Source: Lactonifactor longoviformis DSM 17459
GTDB taxonomy: Bacteria; Bacillota; Clostridia; Lachnospirales; Lachnospiraceae
Reading direction: 5' to 3'
Length of the DNA: 64,000 nucleotides
Assembly: GCF_900129135.1 (NCBI RefSeq)
Contig: NZ_FQVI01000015.1
Location: 1-64,000, forward strand
Below are positions 36,614 to 44,820 of the stretch, one piece after another. Made by a program: the position numbers and the translations under genes. The notes beneath the pieces are model-generated. The model was not told where the DNA came from. It did not search any database and saw only the letters and a list, made by a program, of their open reading frames with translations. Numbering within the stretch: position 1 is the stretch's first letter; each line of letters begins with the position of its first letter.

Positions 36614-37729
36614 ATGAAATGCTCAAAGTGCGGAGCGAATATGCAGGAAGGCACCCTGTATTGCCCTGTCTGCGGACAGGAAGTACAATGGGTTCCCGAT
36701 TATTCAACACTTGAAACTCTGATGCAGCAGCATCAGATTAAAAAAAGCATTCCAGACCCCGAAGAGATAAAAAGAAAGCAGGAGCAGGAGGAGGCCCGAA
36801 GAAAAGCAGAGGAAAAAAAGAGAAAAGTACATACTACTGTTCTGGGATTTGTGATCTGTGTTCTGCTCCTGGCATTGATTGCTTTTATCATTAACAGAAA
36901 GAACTATAATTCCTTTGATTATCAGCTTGCCCAGGCAGAATCTGAGCTTTCCAACAAGAACTTTGACAAAGCTTTAACGTATGCAGACCGGGCCCTGTCC
37001 CTGAATTCTGACAGTGTAGAGGCAAATCTTCTTCTGGCTGAAATATTTACCGCTCAGGGGGACACCGGTACAGCGCTTCCTATCCTGGAATCCGCTGTGA
37101 AAAATCATCCCACCAGTGTCAATGCCTACGGACAGCTGCTGAGGCTCTATGAGGCACTGGATAAAAAGGAAGAAATCAAGGCTCTCATGGATAACTGCAC
37201 GGAGGAAAAGATTCTTGAAAAATATGCCGCCTATATCTGTGAAGTGCCCAAATTCAGCGATGAGTCTGGTACCTACAAGAAGAAATTAAAACTGAATCTC
37301 TACCCTTCCGGGGACTCAGATACCATCTATTATACAACAGACGGAAGTATCCCGGATAAAACCAGCAGACCTTACAGCGGCAGTATTGAACTCCCGGAGG
37401 GCAGTACGGTTTTAAATGTAATTGCGTACAATGAAAAAGGAATTCCCAGCGAGATCGTCACCCAGAATTATACTATTACACTGGTCGGACCTGAAACACC
37501 TGAGATTACACCGGCCTCGGGGGAGTTCGAGATAACAGATACTATCAAAGTGACAGTGCCGAAAGGGTGTACTGCTTATTATGCATTTAATGAGACGCCT
37601 ACAACCTCCAGCAAAAGATACCGGGGACCTGTATCCATGCAGGAAGGGGAAAATATTTTTTCAGTAATTTTAGTGGATGAGGATGGGAAAGCCAGCAATG
37701 TAGCCAGTGAGACCTACGTAGTTTACTAG
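36614..37729 (+). CDS. Zinc-ribbon, single-TM protein with TPR and chitobiase-like repeats
   Basis: This 371-residue protein has an N-terminal zinc ribbon (MKCSKCGANMQEGTLYCPVCG, four Cys in C-x2-C pairs), a charged helix (about 50-75), one TM segment (about 77-95), TPR-like helices (about 105-200) and a C-terminal region with a chitobiase-type C-terminal domain (YYTTDGSIPDKTSRPY near 240) followed by a second, related beta-sandwich. The ribbon should be inside the cell and the rest outside. The role is unknown; the layout suggests an envelope scaffold or sensor. Confidence 0.8.
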   Translation: MKCSKCGANMQEGTLYCPVCGQEVQWVPDYSTLETLMQQHQIKKSIPDPEEIKRKQEQEEARRKAEEKKRKVHTTVLGFVICVLLLALIAFIINRKNYNSFDYQLAQAESELSNKNFDKALTYADRALSLNSDSVEANLLLAEIFTAQGDTGTALPILESAVKNHPTSVNAYGQLLRLYEALDKKEEIKALMDNCTEEKILEKYAAYICEVPKFSDESGTYKKKLKLNLYPSGDSDTIYYTTDGSIPDKTSRPYSGSIELPEGSTVLNVIAYNEKGIPSEIVTQNYTITLVGPETPEITPASGEFEITDTIKVTVPKGCTAYYAFNETPTTSSKRYRGPVSMQEGENIFSVILVDEDGKASNVASETYVVY

Positions 37730-37747
37730 TTTGGTAAAAAAATAACG

Positions 37748-37776
37748 TTGATATTTTGGTCATTTTGCCTTATACT
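37748..37776 (+). promoter_or_regulatory. Sigma-A promoter for nfnAB
   Basis: TTGATA (37748-37753) and TATACT (37771-37776) with a 17-base spacer; the nfnA start lies 55 bases downstream after AGGAGGG. Confidence 0.7.
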
Positions 37777-37831
37777 AGACTGTGATACATGTCATTTATG
37801 TAAAAATGAATACATATTTTAGGAGGGAACT

Positions 37832-38719
37832 ATGTACAAGATACTACACGCAGAAAACCTTGCAGGGAATATCTTCCTCATGCAGGTTGAGGCTCCGAGA
37901 ATTGCTAAACACTGTGAGCCCGGTCAGTTTCTCATTGTTAGAATTGATGAGGTAGGGGAGAGAATTCCTCTGACCATATGTGATTACGACAAAGAGGCTG
38001 GCACGATTACAATCGTATTCCAGCCGGTGGGAGCATCAACAGAAAGAATGTCCCATTTGAAAACAGGCGACTCTTTTATCGATGTGGTTGGTCCGCTGGG
38101 GCAGCCTTCAGAGTTTATTCATGAAGATATGGAAGAGCTGAAGAAGAAAAAAATGCTGTTTGTTGCAGGAGGCGTTGGCACCGCACCGGTGTACCCGCAG
38201 GTCAAATGGCTTCATGAGCACGGCGTAGACGTAGATGTTATAGTGGGCGCCAAGACAAAGGATTTAGTAATCCTTGAAAAGGAAATGGAAGCAGTGGCAG
38301 GAAATTTATATGTAACGACAGATGATGGTTCCTACGGACGTCACGGTATGGTTACAAAGGTGATTGAGGATCTCACCGCAGAGGGAAAACAGTACGATGT
38401 TTGTGTAGCTATCGGTCCTATGATTATGATGAAATTCTGCTGTTTAACCACTAAAAAATTAAATATCCCTACAATTGTCAGCATGAACCCTATTATGGTA
38501 GACGGTACCGGTATGTGCGGTGCCTGTCGTGTTGTTGTTGGTGATGAGATTAAGTTTGCATGTGTAGACGGACCTGAATTCGACGGCCATCTCATTGACT
38601 GGGCACAGGCAATGAAGAGACAGGCGATGTACAAAACAGAAGAGGGCCGTGCTTTATTAAAGCTTCGCGAGGGGGATACCCATCACGGCGGATGCGGACA
38701 TTGTGGAGGTGATAAATAA
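37832..38719 (+). CDS. nfnA: NfnA-like FAD/NAD-binding subunit of ferredoxin:NADP oxidoreductase
   Basis: The 295-residue protein resembles the dihydroorotate dehydrogenase electron-transfer subunit: an FAD-binding barrel (about 1-100), an NAD-binding domain with GGVGTAPVYPQ, and a [2Fe-2S] site with C229, C232 and C244 in MCGACR and FACVDG. In NfnA one cluster ligand is an Asp, which fits only three clustered cysteines here. It overlaps the next gene by one base. With NfnB it should form the bifurcating NADH-dependent reduced ferredoxin:NADP+ oxidoreductase. Confidence 0.85.
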   Translation: MYKILHAENLAGNIFLMQVEAPRIAKHCEPGQFLIVRIDEVGERIPLTICDYDKEAGTITIVFQPVGASTERMSHLKTGDSFIDVVGPLGQPSEFIHEDMEELKKKKMLFVAGGVGTAPVYPQVKWLHEHGVDVDVIVGAKTKDLVILEKEMEAVAGNLYVTTDDGSYGRHGMVTKVIEDLTAEGKQYDVCVAIGPMIMMKFCCLTTKKLNIPTIVSMNPIMVDGTGMCGACRVVVGDEIKFACVDGPEFDGHLIDWAQAMKRQAMYKTEEGRALLKLREGDTHHGGCGHCGGDK

Positions 38720-40107
38720 TGGCTGACAAATTAACAAAAGTACCCGTAAGAGAACAAGATCCCCAGGTCAGGGCAACGAATTTTGAAGAAGTATGCCTGG
38801 GTTATAATAAAGAGGAAGCCATGGAAGAAGCTTCCCGCTGCATTAACTGTAAAAATGCTAAATGTATATCCGGATGTCCGGTTTCCATTGACATTCCCGG
38901 ATTCATCAAAGAAGTAAAAGAGGGCAATTTTGCTGAGGCTTATAAGGTAATCGGCAAATCCAGTTCTCTTCCGGCAGTCTGCGGACGTGTATGTCCTCAG
39001 GAAAGCCAGTGTGAAGGTGTCTGTATCCGCGGAGTAAAGGGCGAACCGGTTTCCATCGGAAAATTGGAGCGTTTTGTGGCTGACTGGGCCAAAGAGAATG
39101 GCGTAAAGCCAGAGCCGCCCATGCCTTCCAACGGACATAAAGTTGCTGTCATCGGTTCCGGTCCTGCAGGACTTACCTGTGCAGGAGACCTGGCTAAATT
39201 AGGCTACGATGTAACCATTTTCGAAGCCCTTCACCAGCCGGGCGGTGTTTTGGTATACGGAATTCCTGAATTCCGTCTTCCAAAAGACAAGGTAGTGGCA
39301 GTAGAAGTGGAAAATGTAAAATCTTTAGGAGTTAAGATTGAAACCGATGTAGTAATCGGAAAATCAACGACCATAGATGAATTGCTGCAGAACGAAGGCT
39401 TTGAAGCTGTATTTATCGGTTCCGGTGCCGGACTTCCCATGTTCATGGGCATCCCAGGAGAAATCTCAAGCGGAGTATTTTCCGCCAACGAATATCTGAC
39501 AAGAAGCAATCTGATGAAAGCGTTTAGGGATGACTATGACACCCCCATCAAAACAGGCAAAAAAGTAGCAGTGATCGGCGGCGGCAACGTAGCCATGGAT
39601 GCTGCCAGAACAGCGAAAAGACTGGGAGCAGAAGTACATATTGTATACCGCAGAAGTGAAGCAGAGCTTCCTGCCAGAGTAGAAGAAGTGCACCATGCAA
39701 AAGAGGAGGGCATTATCATGGATCTCCTCACCAATCCTTTAGAAATCTTCGCAGATGAAGACGGCTGGGTAAAAGGAATGAAATGTATCCGTATGGAGCT
39801 GGGAGAACCGGATGCTTCCGGCAGAAGACGTCCCGTAGAAATCCCTGGATCTGAATTCGAAATGGAAGTAGACACCGTAATCATGTCCTTAGGTACCTCA
39901 CCTAACCCGTTGATCTCATCCACCACCATCGGTCTGGATGTAAACAAAAGGAAATGTATCATAGCAGACGAGGAGTATGGCCAGACCTCCAAAGAAGGCG
40001 TATTTGCCGGCGGAGATGCTGTAACCGGAGCTGCAACCGTAATCCTGGCAATGGGAGCCGGAAAAGCAGGCGCCAAAGGAATCCACGAGTTCCTTTCAAA
40101 AAAATAA
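38719..40107 (+). CDS. nfnB: NfnB / GltD-like NADPH-binding subunit
   Basis: This 462-residue protein has an N-terminal domain with eight Cys for two [4Fe-4S] clusters (CINCKNAKCISGCP and CGRVCPQESQCEGVC) and then GltD-type FAD (GSGPAGLTCAGDLAKLGYD) and NADPH (GGGNVAMDAARTAKRLGA) domains. It is often annotated as the small chain of glutamate synthase, but no large chain is nearby and the tight pairing with NfnA supports NfnB. The complex links NADH, ferredoxin and NADPH pools in anaerobes. Confidence 0.87.
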   Translation: MADKLTKVPVREQDPQVRATNFEEVCLGYNKEEAMEEASRCINCKNAKCISGCPVSIDIPGFIKEVKEGNFAEAYKVIGKSSSLPAVCGRVCPQESQCEGVCIRGVKGEPVSIGKLERFVADWAKENGVKPEPPMPSNGHKVAVIGSGPAGLTCAGDLAKLGYDVTIFEALHQPGGVLVYGIPEFRLPKDKVVAVEVENVKSLGVKIETDVVIGKSTTIDELLQNEGFEAVFIGSGAGLPMFMGIPGEISSGVFSANEYLTRSNLMKAFRDDYDTPIKTGKKVAVIGGGNVAMDAARTAKRLGAEVHIVYRRSEAELPARVEEVHHAKEEGIIMDLLTNPLEIFADEDGWVKGMKCIRMELGEPDASGRRRPVEIPGSEFEMEVDTVIMSLGTSPNPLISSTTIGLDVNKRKCIIADEEYGQTSKEGVFAGGDAVTGAATVILAMGAGKAGAKGIHEFLSKK

Positions 40108-40116
40108 ATAAAAAAG

Positions 40117-40196
40117 GGGACGTGTTCTTTCTAAAAAGAACACGTCCCAAATTCGTTATGGCCTGTCCCAAATTCAAACTGGCCTGTCCCCAAAGG
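40117..40196. repeat. REP-like element: perfect hairpin plus 21-bp tandem units
   Basis: GGGACGTGTTCTTT (40117-40130) pairs perfectly with 40135-40148. From 40144 a 21-base unit beginning GTCCCAAATTC and ending TGGCCT occurs at 40144-40164 and 40165-40185, and a partial third copy starts at 40186. This hairpin-plus-CCTGTCCC style recurs in Lachnospiraceae intergenic DNA in my memory and looks like a REP/RAYT-type element. The rlmH ribosome site AAAGGAG lies at its end. Confidence 0.7.
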
Positions 40197-40203
40197 AGTT
40201 ATT

Positions 40204-40683
40204 ATGAAAATTACTGTCGTATGTGTTGGTAAAATAAAGGAAAAGTATCTGACGGCGGGTATTGATGAATATTCGAAACGACTAAGCCGCTACTGCCGTC
40301 TGGAAATCCTTCAGGTGGCGGATGAAAAAACCCCGGACAGAGCGAGTGAGGCTCTGGAGGCTCAAATTAGAACAGTAGAGGGGGAGAGAATACTAAAGTG
40401 TCTCAGGGATGACTCCTATGTCATCGCTCTGGCCATCGACGGAGATATGCCTGATTCGGTGGCTTTGTCTCAAAAGCTGGAAAAACTCGGGGTGCAGGGA
40501 TGCAGCCACATTACTTTTATTATCGGCGGTTCTCTTGGACTGAGTGATGCTGTGTTAAAACGAGCAGATGAAAAACTTAGTTTCTCCAGTCTGACCTTTC
40601 CACACCAGCTTATGCGTATGATTTTGCTGGAACAGATTTACCGGAGTTTTCGGATCATGAATCACGAACCATATCATAAATAG
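40204..40683 (+). CDS. rlmH: 23S rRNA (pseudouridine1915-N3)-methyltransferase
   Basis: The 159-residue SPOUT enzyme begins MKITVVCVGKIKEKYL and keeps the SAM-binding knot motifs ITFIIGGSLGLSDAVL and LMRMILLEQIYRSFRI, ending in the family's NHEPYHK. It methylates pseudouridine 1915 in helix 69. Length is typical. Confidence 0.96.
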   Translation: MKITVVCVGKIKEKYLTAGIDEYSKRLSRYCRLEILQVADEKTPDRASEALEAQIRTVEGERILKCLRDDSYVIALAIDGDMPDSVALSQKLEKLGVQGCSHITFIIGGSLGLSDAVLKRADEKLSFSSLTFPHQLMRMILLEQIYRSFRIMNHEPYHK

Positions 40684-40711
40684 CGTGCCTAAGTGCGAAC
40701 GGAGGAATAGG

Positions 40712-41548
40712 ATGAGCAAGATTGACTTTCACACCAGATATAGATCTGCAACCGCCGTCCCTTTTACTGAGGATAAAACATATGTTAACATTGCGCCTTC
40801 TCCTTTATTACAGCCATATATCCGCTGCTTTTGGGGCTCCGCATGCAGCTTCAACCCTAACGAGTCCTCCATCTATGGCCATATTCTGATTATTCCTGAT
40901 ACATGTTTTGACTTGATGCTTATTAAAAATCATTCAACAGGACGGATAAGGCATATTTTTTTAGGCTTAAACAATCGCCCCGGCCTTGACAGCTGGGATG
41001 AGCAGGAGAAAGAGATTTCTATTTTCGCGGTACGGTTTCCGATGTGGGCTATGAATTGCATTAGCAGGTTTCCCATGGCAGGAACTTTAAATCAAGCGCT
41101 GCCCCCAGGGGATATGTTCCCGTCTATAGAGAAGCTGTGTGAAAAAATATTTGAGGAGCCTTCGTTTTGCGGGCGAATGCTGATTGCCGAAGCATACATC
41201 AAAAACCTGTTGCGGCTGGCCGACATTTCGCCTCCTTTTTTTAATGGTGTGGATTATATTTTGAGGCAGAGAGGAACTGGTACCTTAAAACAGCTGTCTC
41301 GGCACCTCTGCTACAGCGAACGCCAGGTACAGAGGATTTTTCTGGACACAGTGGGTACAACTCCCAAGCAGTTAATGAATCTGGTCCGTTATCAGTCAGT
41401 CTGGCAGGAGATGGTTTCCTCCCCAAATATTGACTATATGAATATTGTCTGCCGATACGGATATACGGATCAATCCCACTTTATCGCAGACTTTAAAAAA
41501 TTCCATTCTGTAACTCCCAGGGAAGCTGTGCAGATAATGCTGGAGTAA
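40712..41548 (+). CDS. AraC family transcriptional regulator
   Basis: The 278-residue protein has an N-terminal sensing domain of the DUF6597-like type (about 20-150; PLLQPYIRCFWG) and a C-terminal AraC double helix-turn-helix (about 180-275; CYSERQVQRIFLDTVGTTPKQ, and CRYGYTDQSHFIADFKKF). ATG 40712 follows GGAGGAATAG and was preferred to an ATG 27 bases earlier. A VOC-family gene follows 83 bases later on the same strand and may be its target. Confidence 0.88.
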   Translation: MSKIDFHTRYRSATAVPFTEDKTYVNIAPSPLLQPYIRCFWGSACSFNPNESSIYGHILIIPDTCFDLMLIKNHSTGRIRHIFLGLNNRPGLDSWDEQEKEISIFAVRFPMWAMNCISRFPMAGTLNQALPPGDMFPSIEKLCEKIFEEPSFCGRMLIAEAYIKNLLRLADISPPFFNGVDYILRQRGTGTLKQLSRHLCYSERQVQRIFLDTVGTTPKQLMNLVRYQSVWQEMVSSPNIDYMNIVCRYGYTDQSHFIADFKKFHSVTPREAVQIMLE

Positions 41549-41631
41549 TCTGGAAGATTTATGTCGTTTATTTCCTATAAATCAAGCCTAAATTTATGGT
41601 AAACTGGAAAAAAATCAAGGAGGACAACAGC

Positions 41632-42096
41632 ATGAAGTATATGAGCACTGTGATTGCCGTGCATGATATAAATGCGTCCAGAAAATTTTATGAGGATTTA
41701 TTTGGACTGCAGGTAGATCAGGATTACGGCAAGAATATTTCATTTACCTGCGGATTATCTTTGCAGGAGGAATTTGACTGGCTGGTACATCTGCCAAAAG
41801 AAAGAATAATACAAAGACCCAATAACATAGAACTTTGTTTTGAAGAGGAACAATTCGATTGTTTTCTGAAACGGTTAGAGCAATATTCTAATCTGGAGTA
41901 TGTGAGTGATGTGATAGAGTGCGGCTGGGGGCAGCGTGTGGTGAGATTCTATGATTTAGACGGACATATGATTGAAGTTGGGGAATGTATGAAAATGGTA
42001 GTAACCCGTTTTCTTGATTCAGGCTTGACCATGGAAGAAACTTCTGTTCGAATGGATGTCTCAATAGAAGATTTGTGTAAGCTTTTGAATGAATAG
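41632..42096 (+). CDS. VOC (glyoxalase/bleomycin-resistance) superfamily protein
   Basis: The 154-residue protein has a glyoxalase-type beta-alpha fold: TVIAVHDINASRKFYEDLFGL at the N-terminus and RFYDLDGHMIEVGE near 113-127, which supplies the metal-site Glu. A C-terminal helix (SGLTMEETSVRMDVSIEDLCKLL, about 130-153) is added to the basic fold. It could bind or modify a small toxic molecule or be a lyase; the substrate is unknown. ATG 41632 follows AAGGAGG. Confidence 0.85.
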   Translation: MKYMSTVIAVHDINASRKFYEDLFGLQVDQDYGKNISFTCGLSLQEEFDWLVHLPKERIIQRPNNIELCFEEEQFDCFLKRLEQYSNLEYVSDVIECGWGQRVVRFYDLDGHMIEVGECMKMVVTRFLDSGLTMEETSVRMDVSIEDLCKLLNE

Positions 42097-42110
42097 GCAG
42101 AGTGTGCGAG

Positions 42111-42149
42111 AGGAATAACAAGGATTTGATACTTGTTATTCCTTTTTTT
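42111..42149 (+). terminator. Terminator after the VOC gene
   Basis: AGGAATAACAAG (42111-42122) pairs perfectly with CTTGTTATTCCT (42132-42143), followed by TTTTTT. Confidence 0.9.
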
Positions 42150-42248
42150 ATGTTCCGGGAACCAAATTATATTAGTGTTAATGGACTAAAAAGTGGAATA
42201 CGGAAGCTGCGGTGAAAAAGTACAAAGATATAGTAAATCAAAATATAT

Positions 42249-42282
42249 ATGTTGACAATACATATTATACAGAATATAATAT
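42249..42282 (+). promoter_or_regulatory. Promoter and dyads before padR
   Basis: TTGACA (42252-42257) and TATAAT (42275-42280) have a 17-base spacer. An ATGT-N7-ACAT dyad spans 42249-42263 and ATATTATA/TATAATAT (about 42262-42269 and 42275-42282) forms a second one over the -10. PadR regulators usually bind ATGT...ACAT dyads, so autoregulation is likely. Confidence 0.65.
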
Positions 42283-42315
42283 ACATATAAAAAGCATATA
42301 GGAAAGGAGAGTATT

Positions 42316-42636
42316 ATGATTTTTCCATTAAATGCACCAATGTTCGATCTGCTTGTGCTGGCTGTTGTGGCTAAAGAAGATGCTTATGGCTATCAGATCA
42401 GTCAGATTATAAAAACTGTCTCAAATACAAAAGACTCCACCCTGTATCCTGTCCTGCGCAGACTGCAGGAAAGCAGCTGCCTGACGGCCTATGATGAACA
42501 GCATCAGGGACGCAACCGTAAATACTACCAAATCACGGAAGAGGGCAAGTCTCAGTACCAATTTCTTTTGAGAGAGTGGGAACTGTATAAAAGTGAGATT
42601 GATAAAATTGTTGAAGGAGGAGAAGAGAGTGAATAA
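42316..42636 (+). CDS. PadR family transcriptional regulator
   Basis: The 106-residue protein is a single PadR winged helix: LLVLAVVAKEDAYGYQISQII, then STLYPVLRRLQESSCL and RNRKYYQITEEGKSQY. It follows AAAGGAGAG. The DUF1700 gene starts inside its end. PadR-DUF1700-DUF4097 is a common Firmicutes envelope-stress module, with PadR as repressor. Confidence 0.93.
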   Translation: MIFPLNAPMFDLLVLAVVAKEDAYGYQISQIIKTVSNTKDSTLYPVLRRLQESSCLTAYDEQHQGRNRKYYQITEEGKSQYQFLLREWELYKSEIDKIVEGGEESE

Positions 42637-43219
42637 AGAAGAATATATGAGGCAGATGCGGCATAATCTGCGCAGACTTCCAAAAGAAGACTTCGACAAA
42701 GCCATAGAATATTTTGAGGAGTATTTTGCCGAAGCCGGATCTGAACAGGAAGGTCAGGCCATTGAGGATCTGGGGGATCCTGATGCAGCCGCCGATGAAA
42801 TCGTCCGGTCTCTGGCCGTACAAAATGCCATGGAATCACAGAAAAGCGTGAAGCGGGGAGTTTCGGCAGTCTGGGTGGGCGTTTTAGCTGTTTTCGCCGC
42901 ACCGATCGGGCTTCCTCTGGCATTTGCGGCAGGGGTTCTTGCCCTATCTTTTGTACTGGTGATTTTTTGCATCCTATTTGCCCTGGTTGTCACAGCAGGA
43001 GTCTTGACATTGTCTGCGATTCCTCTGTTAGGGGGCAGTTTATGGCTGCTGTTTGCATCGCCCGCTAATGGGCTGGCAAGTACCGGCTTAAGTCTGATCG
43101 TTATTGGAATCGGATTCTGGTTGGTAAAAGGATGTATATGGCTAAGCCGGCGGTTCCTAAATGGAATGACAGGATTATTTGGAAAGATAGCAAGGAAGGG
43201 GAAAAAACATGAAAGTTAA
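42629..43219 (+). CDS. DUF1700 (HAAS-type) membrane protein
   Basis: The 196-residue protein has an N-terminal soluble HAAS-like domain (about 1-75; EYMRQMRHNLRRLPKEDFDKAIEYF, cited here as YMRQMRHNLRRLP) with the IEDLGDPDAAADEI segment, then several TM segments between about 85 and 175. GTG 42629 lies after AAGGAGG (42614-42620) and overlaps the padR stop. The family probably passes signals to or through DUF4097 proteins; the mechanism is not established. Confidence 0.88.
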   Translation: MNKEEYMRQMRHNLRRLPKEDFDKAIEYFEEYFAEAGSEQEGQAIEDLGDPDAAADEIVRSLAVQNAMESQKSVKRGVSAVWVGVLAVFAAPIGLPLAFAAGVLALSFVLVIFCILFALVVTAGVLTLSAIPLLGGSLWLLFASPANGLASTGLSLIVIGIGFWLVKGCIWLSRRFLNGMTGLFGKIARKGKKHES

Positions 43220-44162
43220 AAATAAAGTATATCTGGCTTCGTTTATCTGCATTGGCGCCGGGGCAGTCTTACTCATACTTGGATTGCTGCTGGGAGGCCG
43301 CCCGGGATTCTATATTGACAAATCCGGAATCCATACAGCAAATGGGAGTGGATCTGACACGCCCTATATACAGGAAAAAATGAAATTAGATGAATTCTCA
43401 TCCATGGATATCTCCATACAATACGCAGATTTGGAGATTCTTCCCTCTGACGGTTATTATATCGAGTACCGCCTCGACGGCAGCGAACCAAAGCCTGCGC
43501 TGGAGGTGAAGAACCAGAAGTTGTGTTTTAAAGAAAGAACTGCCGGTGGATTCATAGGTTTTAACTTTCTTTCAATTGGAGATTTCGATACCGCTCTTTC
43601 GCATTATTATGTGACATTATATGTACCTGCAGAAAAATATTTCACGAAGATAAAATTAGAAAATAACGACGGGGACATCCGCGCAGAACAATTGAAAGCA
43701 GAAACAATGGAAATTATAAATGACTACGGACAGATGTCATTGGGAAATGTGCAGGGTGATAAGCTAAAGGTCCATATGGATGACGGTACTTTAAAAATAA
43801 AATCGCTGGACACTGCAGCAGCATCGCTTTATAATGAATATGGAAAGTGCGAACTGGGTACAGTGAAAAGTCAGCGCCTGGAAGCAGAACTGGACGACGG
43901 GGACTTTACCGCAGACAGATGCAGTGCACAGTCTGTACGGATTGACAACGAGTACGGCAACGTAAGACTGGGCCTTCTGGGGAAGACAGAGACTTATGAA
44001 TTCGAACTGGAAACAGAGTATGGAAACATAGAACTCCCGGGATACCCTGAAATGTCTGTCGGCGGGGACGATGAGAAACGCGTCAGAACAAACAACAGCG
44101 CAAAGAACAAAATTGTAGTCAATTGCGATGACGGTGATATTATGATTACCCAGGCTAAGTAG
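43209..44162 (+). CDS. DUF4097 family membrane-anchored beta-helix protein
   Basis: The 317-residue protein has an N-terminal TM segment (about 7-28) and an extracellular repeat region (about 60-310) of short strands with recurring MDDGTLKI, NEYGKCELG, LDDGDFTAD and NEYGNVRLG motifs, which form the adhesin-like beta solenoid of DUF4097/LiaG-like proteins. The start overlaps the DUF1700 gene by 11 bases. It likely works at the outer membrane face with the DUF1700 partner. Confidence 0.88.
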   Translation: MKVKNKVYLASFICIGAGAVLLILGLLLGGRPGFYIDKSGIHTANGSGSDTPYIQEKMKLDEFSSMDISIQYADLEILPSDGYYIEYRLDGSEPKPALEVKNQKLCFKERTAGGFIGFNFLSIGDFDTALSHYYVTLYVPAEKYFTKIKLENNDGDIRAEQLKAETMEIINDYGQMSLGNVQGDKLKVHMDDGTLKIKSLDTAAASLYNEYGKCELGTVKSQRLEAELDDGDFTADRCSAQSVRIDNEYGNVRLGLLGKTETYEFELETEYGNIELPGYPEMSVGGDDEKRVRTNNSAKNKIVVNCDDGDIMITQAK

Positions 44163-44201
44163 GGCGAAACAATACTGCCCGGCAGAGCATAGAGGCCTTG
44201 T

Positions 44202-44537
44202 ATGAAAAAGAAAACTGAACATATAAGAGAAAATAACAGCTTCAATTGGAATTCCCTGCTGCAGACAGGCGGACTTTCATTCGGCTGGCTGGGCGGTTAT
44301 TTTTATTTCAAAAACAGAGCGAATGGTTCAGCATCACGCGTGGGATTAATATTTTCTGCAATTGGCACAATCTTAGCGATTGCAGGAATCATGAAGGTTT
44401 TGGTTCAGATACCAATAAGTTCACTGCTTTACTGGGAATGGTCGGCATTTTATATTGTATCTAACATAATTATTTTTTCAGAATTGATAATTCCCATAGT
44501 AATCCTTTTTTTCTGTATTCGGCAGAAGAGAACGTAA
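44202..44537 (+). CDS. Small membrane protein, unrecognised
   Basis: The 111-residue product has a hydrophilic start (MKKKTEHIRENN) and about three hydrophobic segments (about 26-38, 45-67 and 80-106), ending RQKRT. I cannot name a family. It follows the DUF4097 gene by 39 bases with only a weak ribosome site (AGAGG), so it may belong to the same operon. The 283 bases after it hold a hairpin and the sdaA promoter and no gene that I can support. Confidence 0.6.
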   Translation: MKKKTEHIRENNSFNWNSLLQTGGLSFGWLGGYFYFKNRANGSASRVGLIFSAIGTILAIAGIMKVLVQIPISSLLYWEWSAFYIVSNIIIFSELIIPIVILFFCIRQKRT

Positions 44538-44648
44538 CATTTTTCCTTTCTTACGTAAGTATCATAACCTTGGACATATAGAAGCAGGTTACCTGCCTGA
44601 AGAAAAAGAAGAACCGAGAGAATATGAGAAATACCGGATTTTAACAAG

Positions 44649-44703
44649 ACACATGTAAAGGGATATCAGGTCAAAGAGCCTGTTATTCCTTTACATGTGT
44701 TTT
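44649..44703 (+). terminator. Long hairpin, probable terminator
   Basis: ACACATGTAAAGG (44649-44661) pairs with CCTTTACATGTGT (44688-44700), with an inner CAGG/CCTG stem, followed by TTTG. The T run is short. Confidence 0.6.
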
Positions 44704-44743
44704 GACTTATTTGACAAAAGCAGGAGGGATCGGGGGATACTTG

Positions 44744-44772
44744 TTGACATTGAGTGGGACTGACTCTATAGT
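44744..44772 (+). promoter_or_regulatory. Sigma-A promoter for L-serine dehydratase
   Basis: TTGACA (44744-44749) and TATAGT (44767-44772) with a 17-base spacer, 48 bases before the start codon. Confidence 0.75.
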
Positions 44773-44820
44773 TGATTTATAAAGCTTAAAATATACGTAA
44801 GAGTTTAAAAGGAGGATAAC

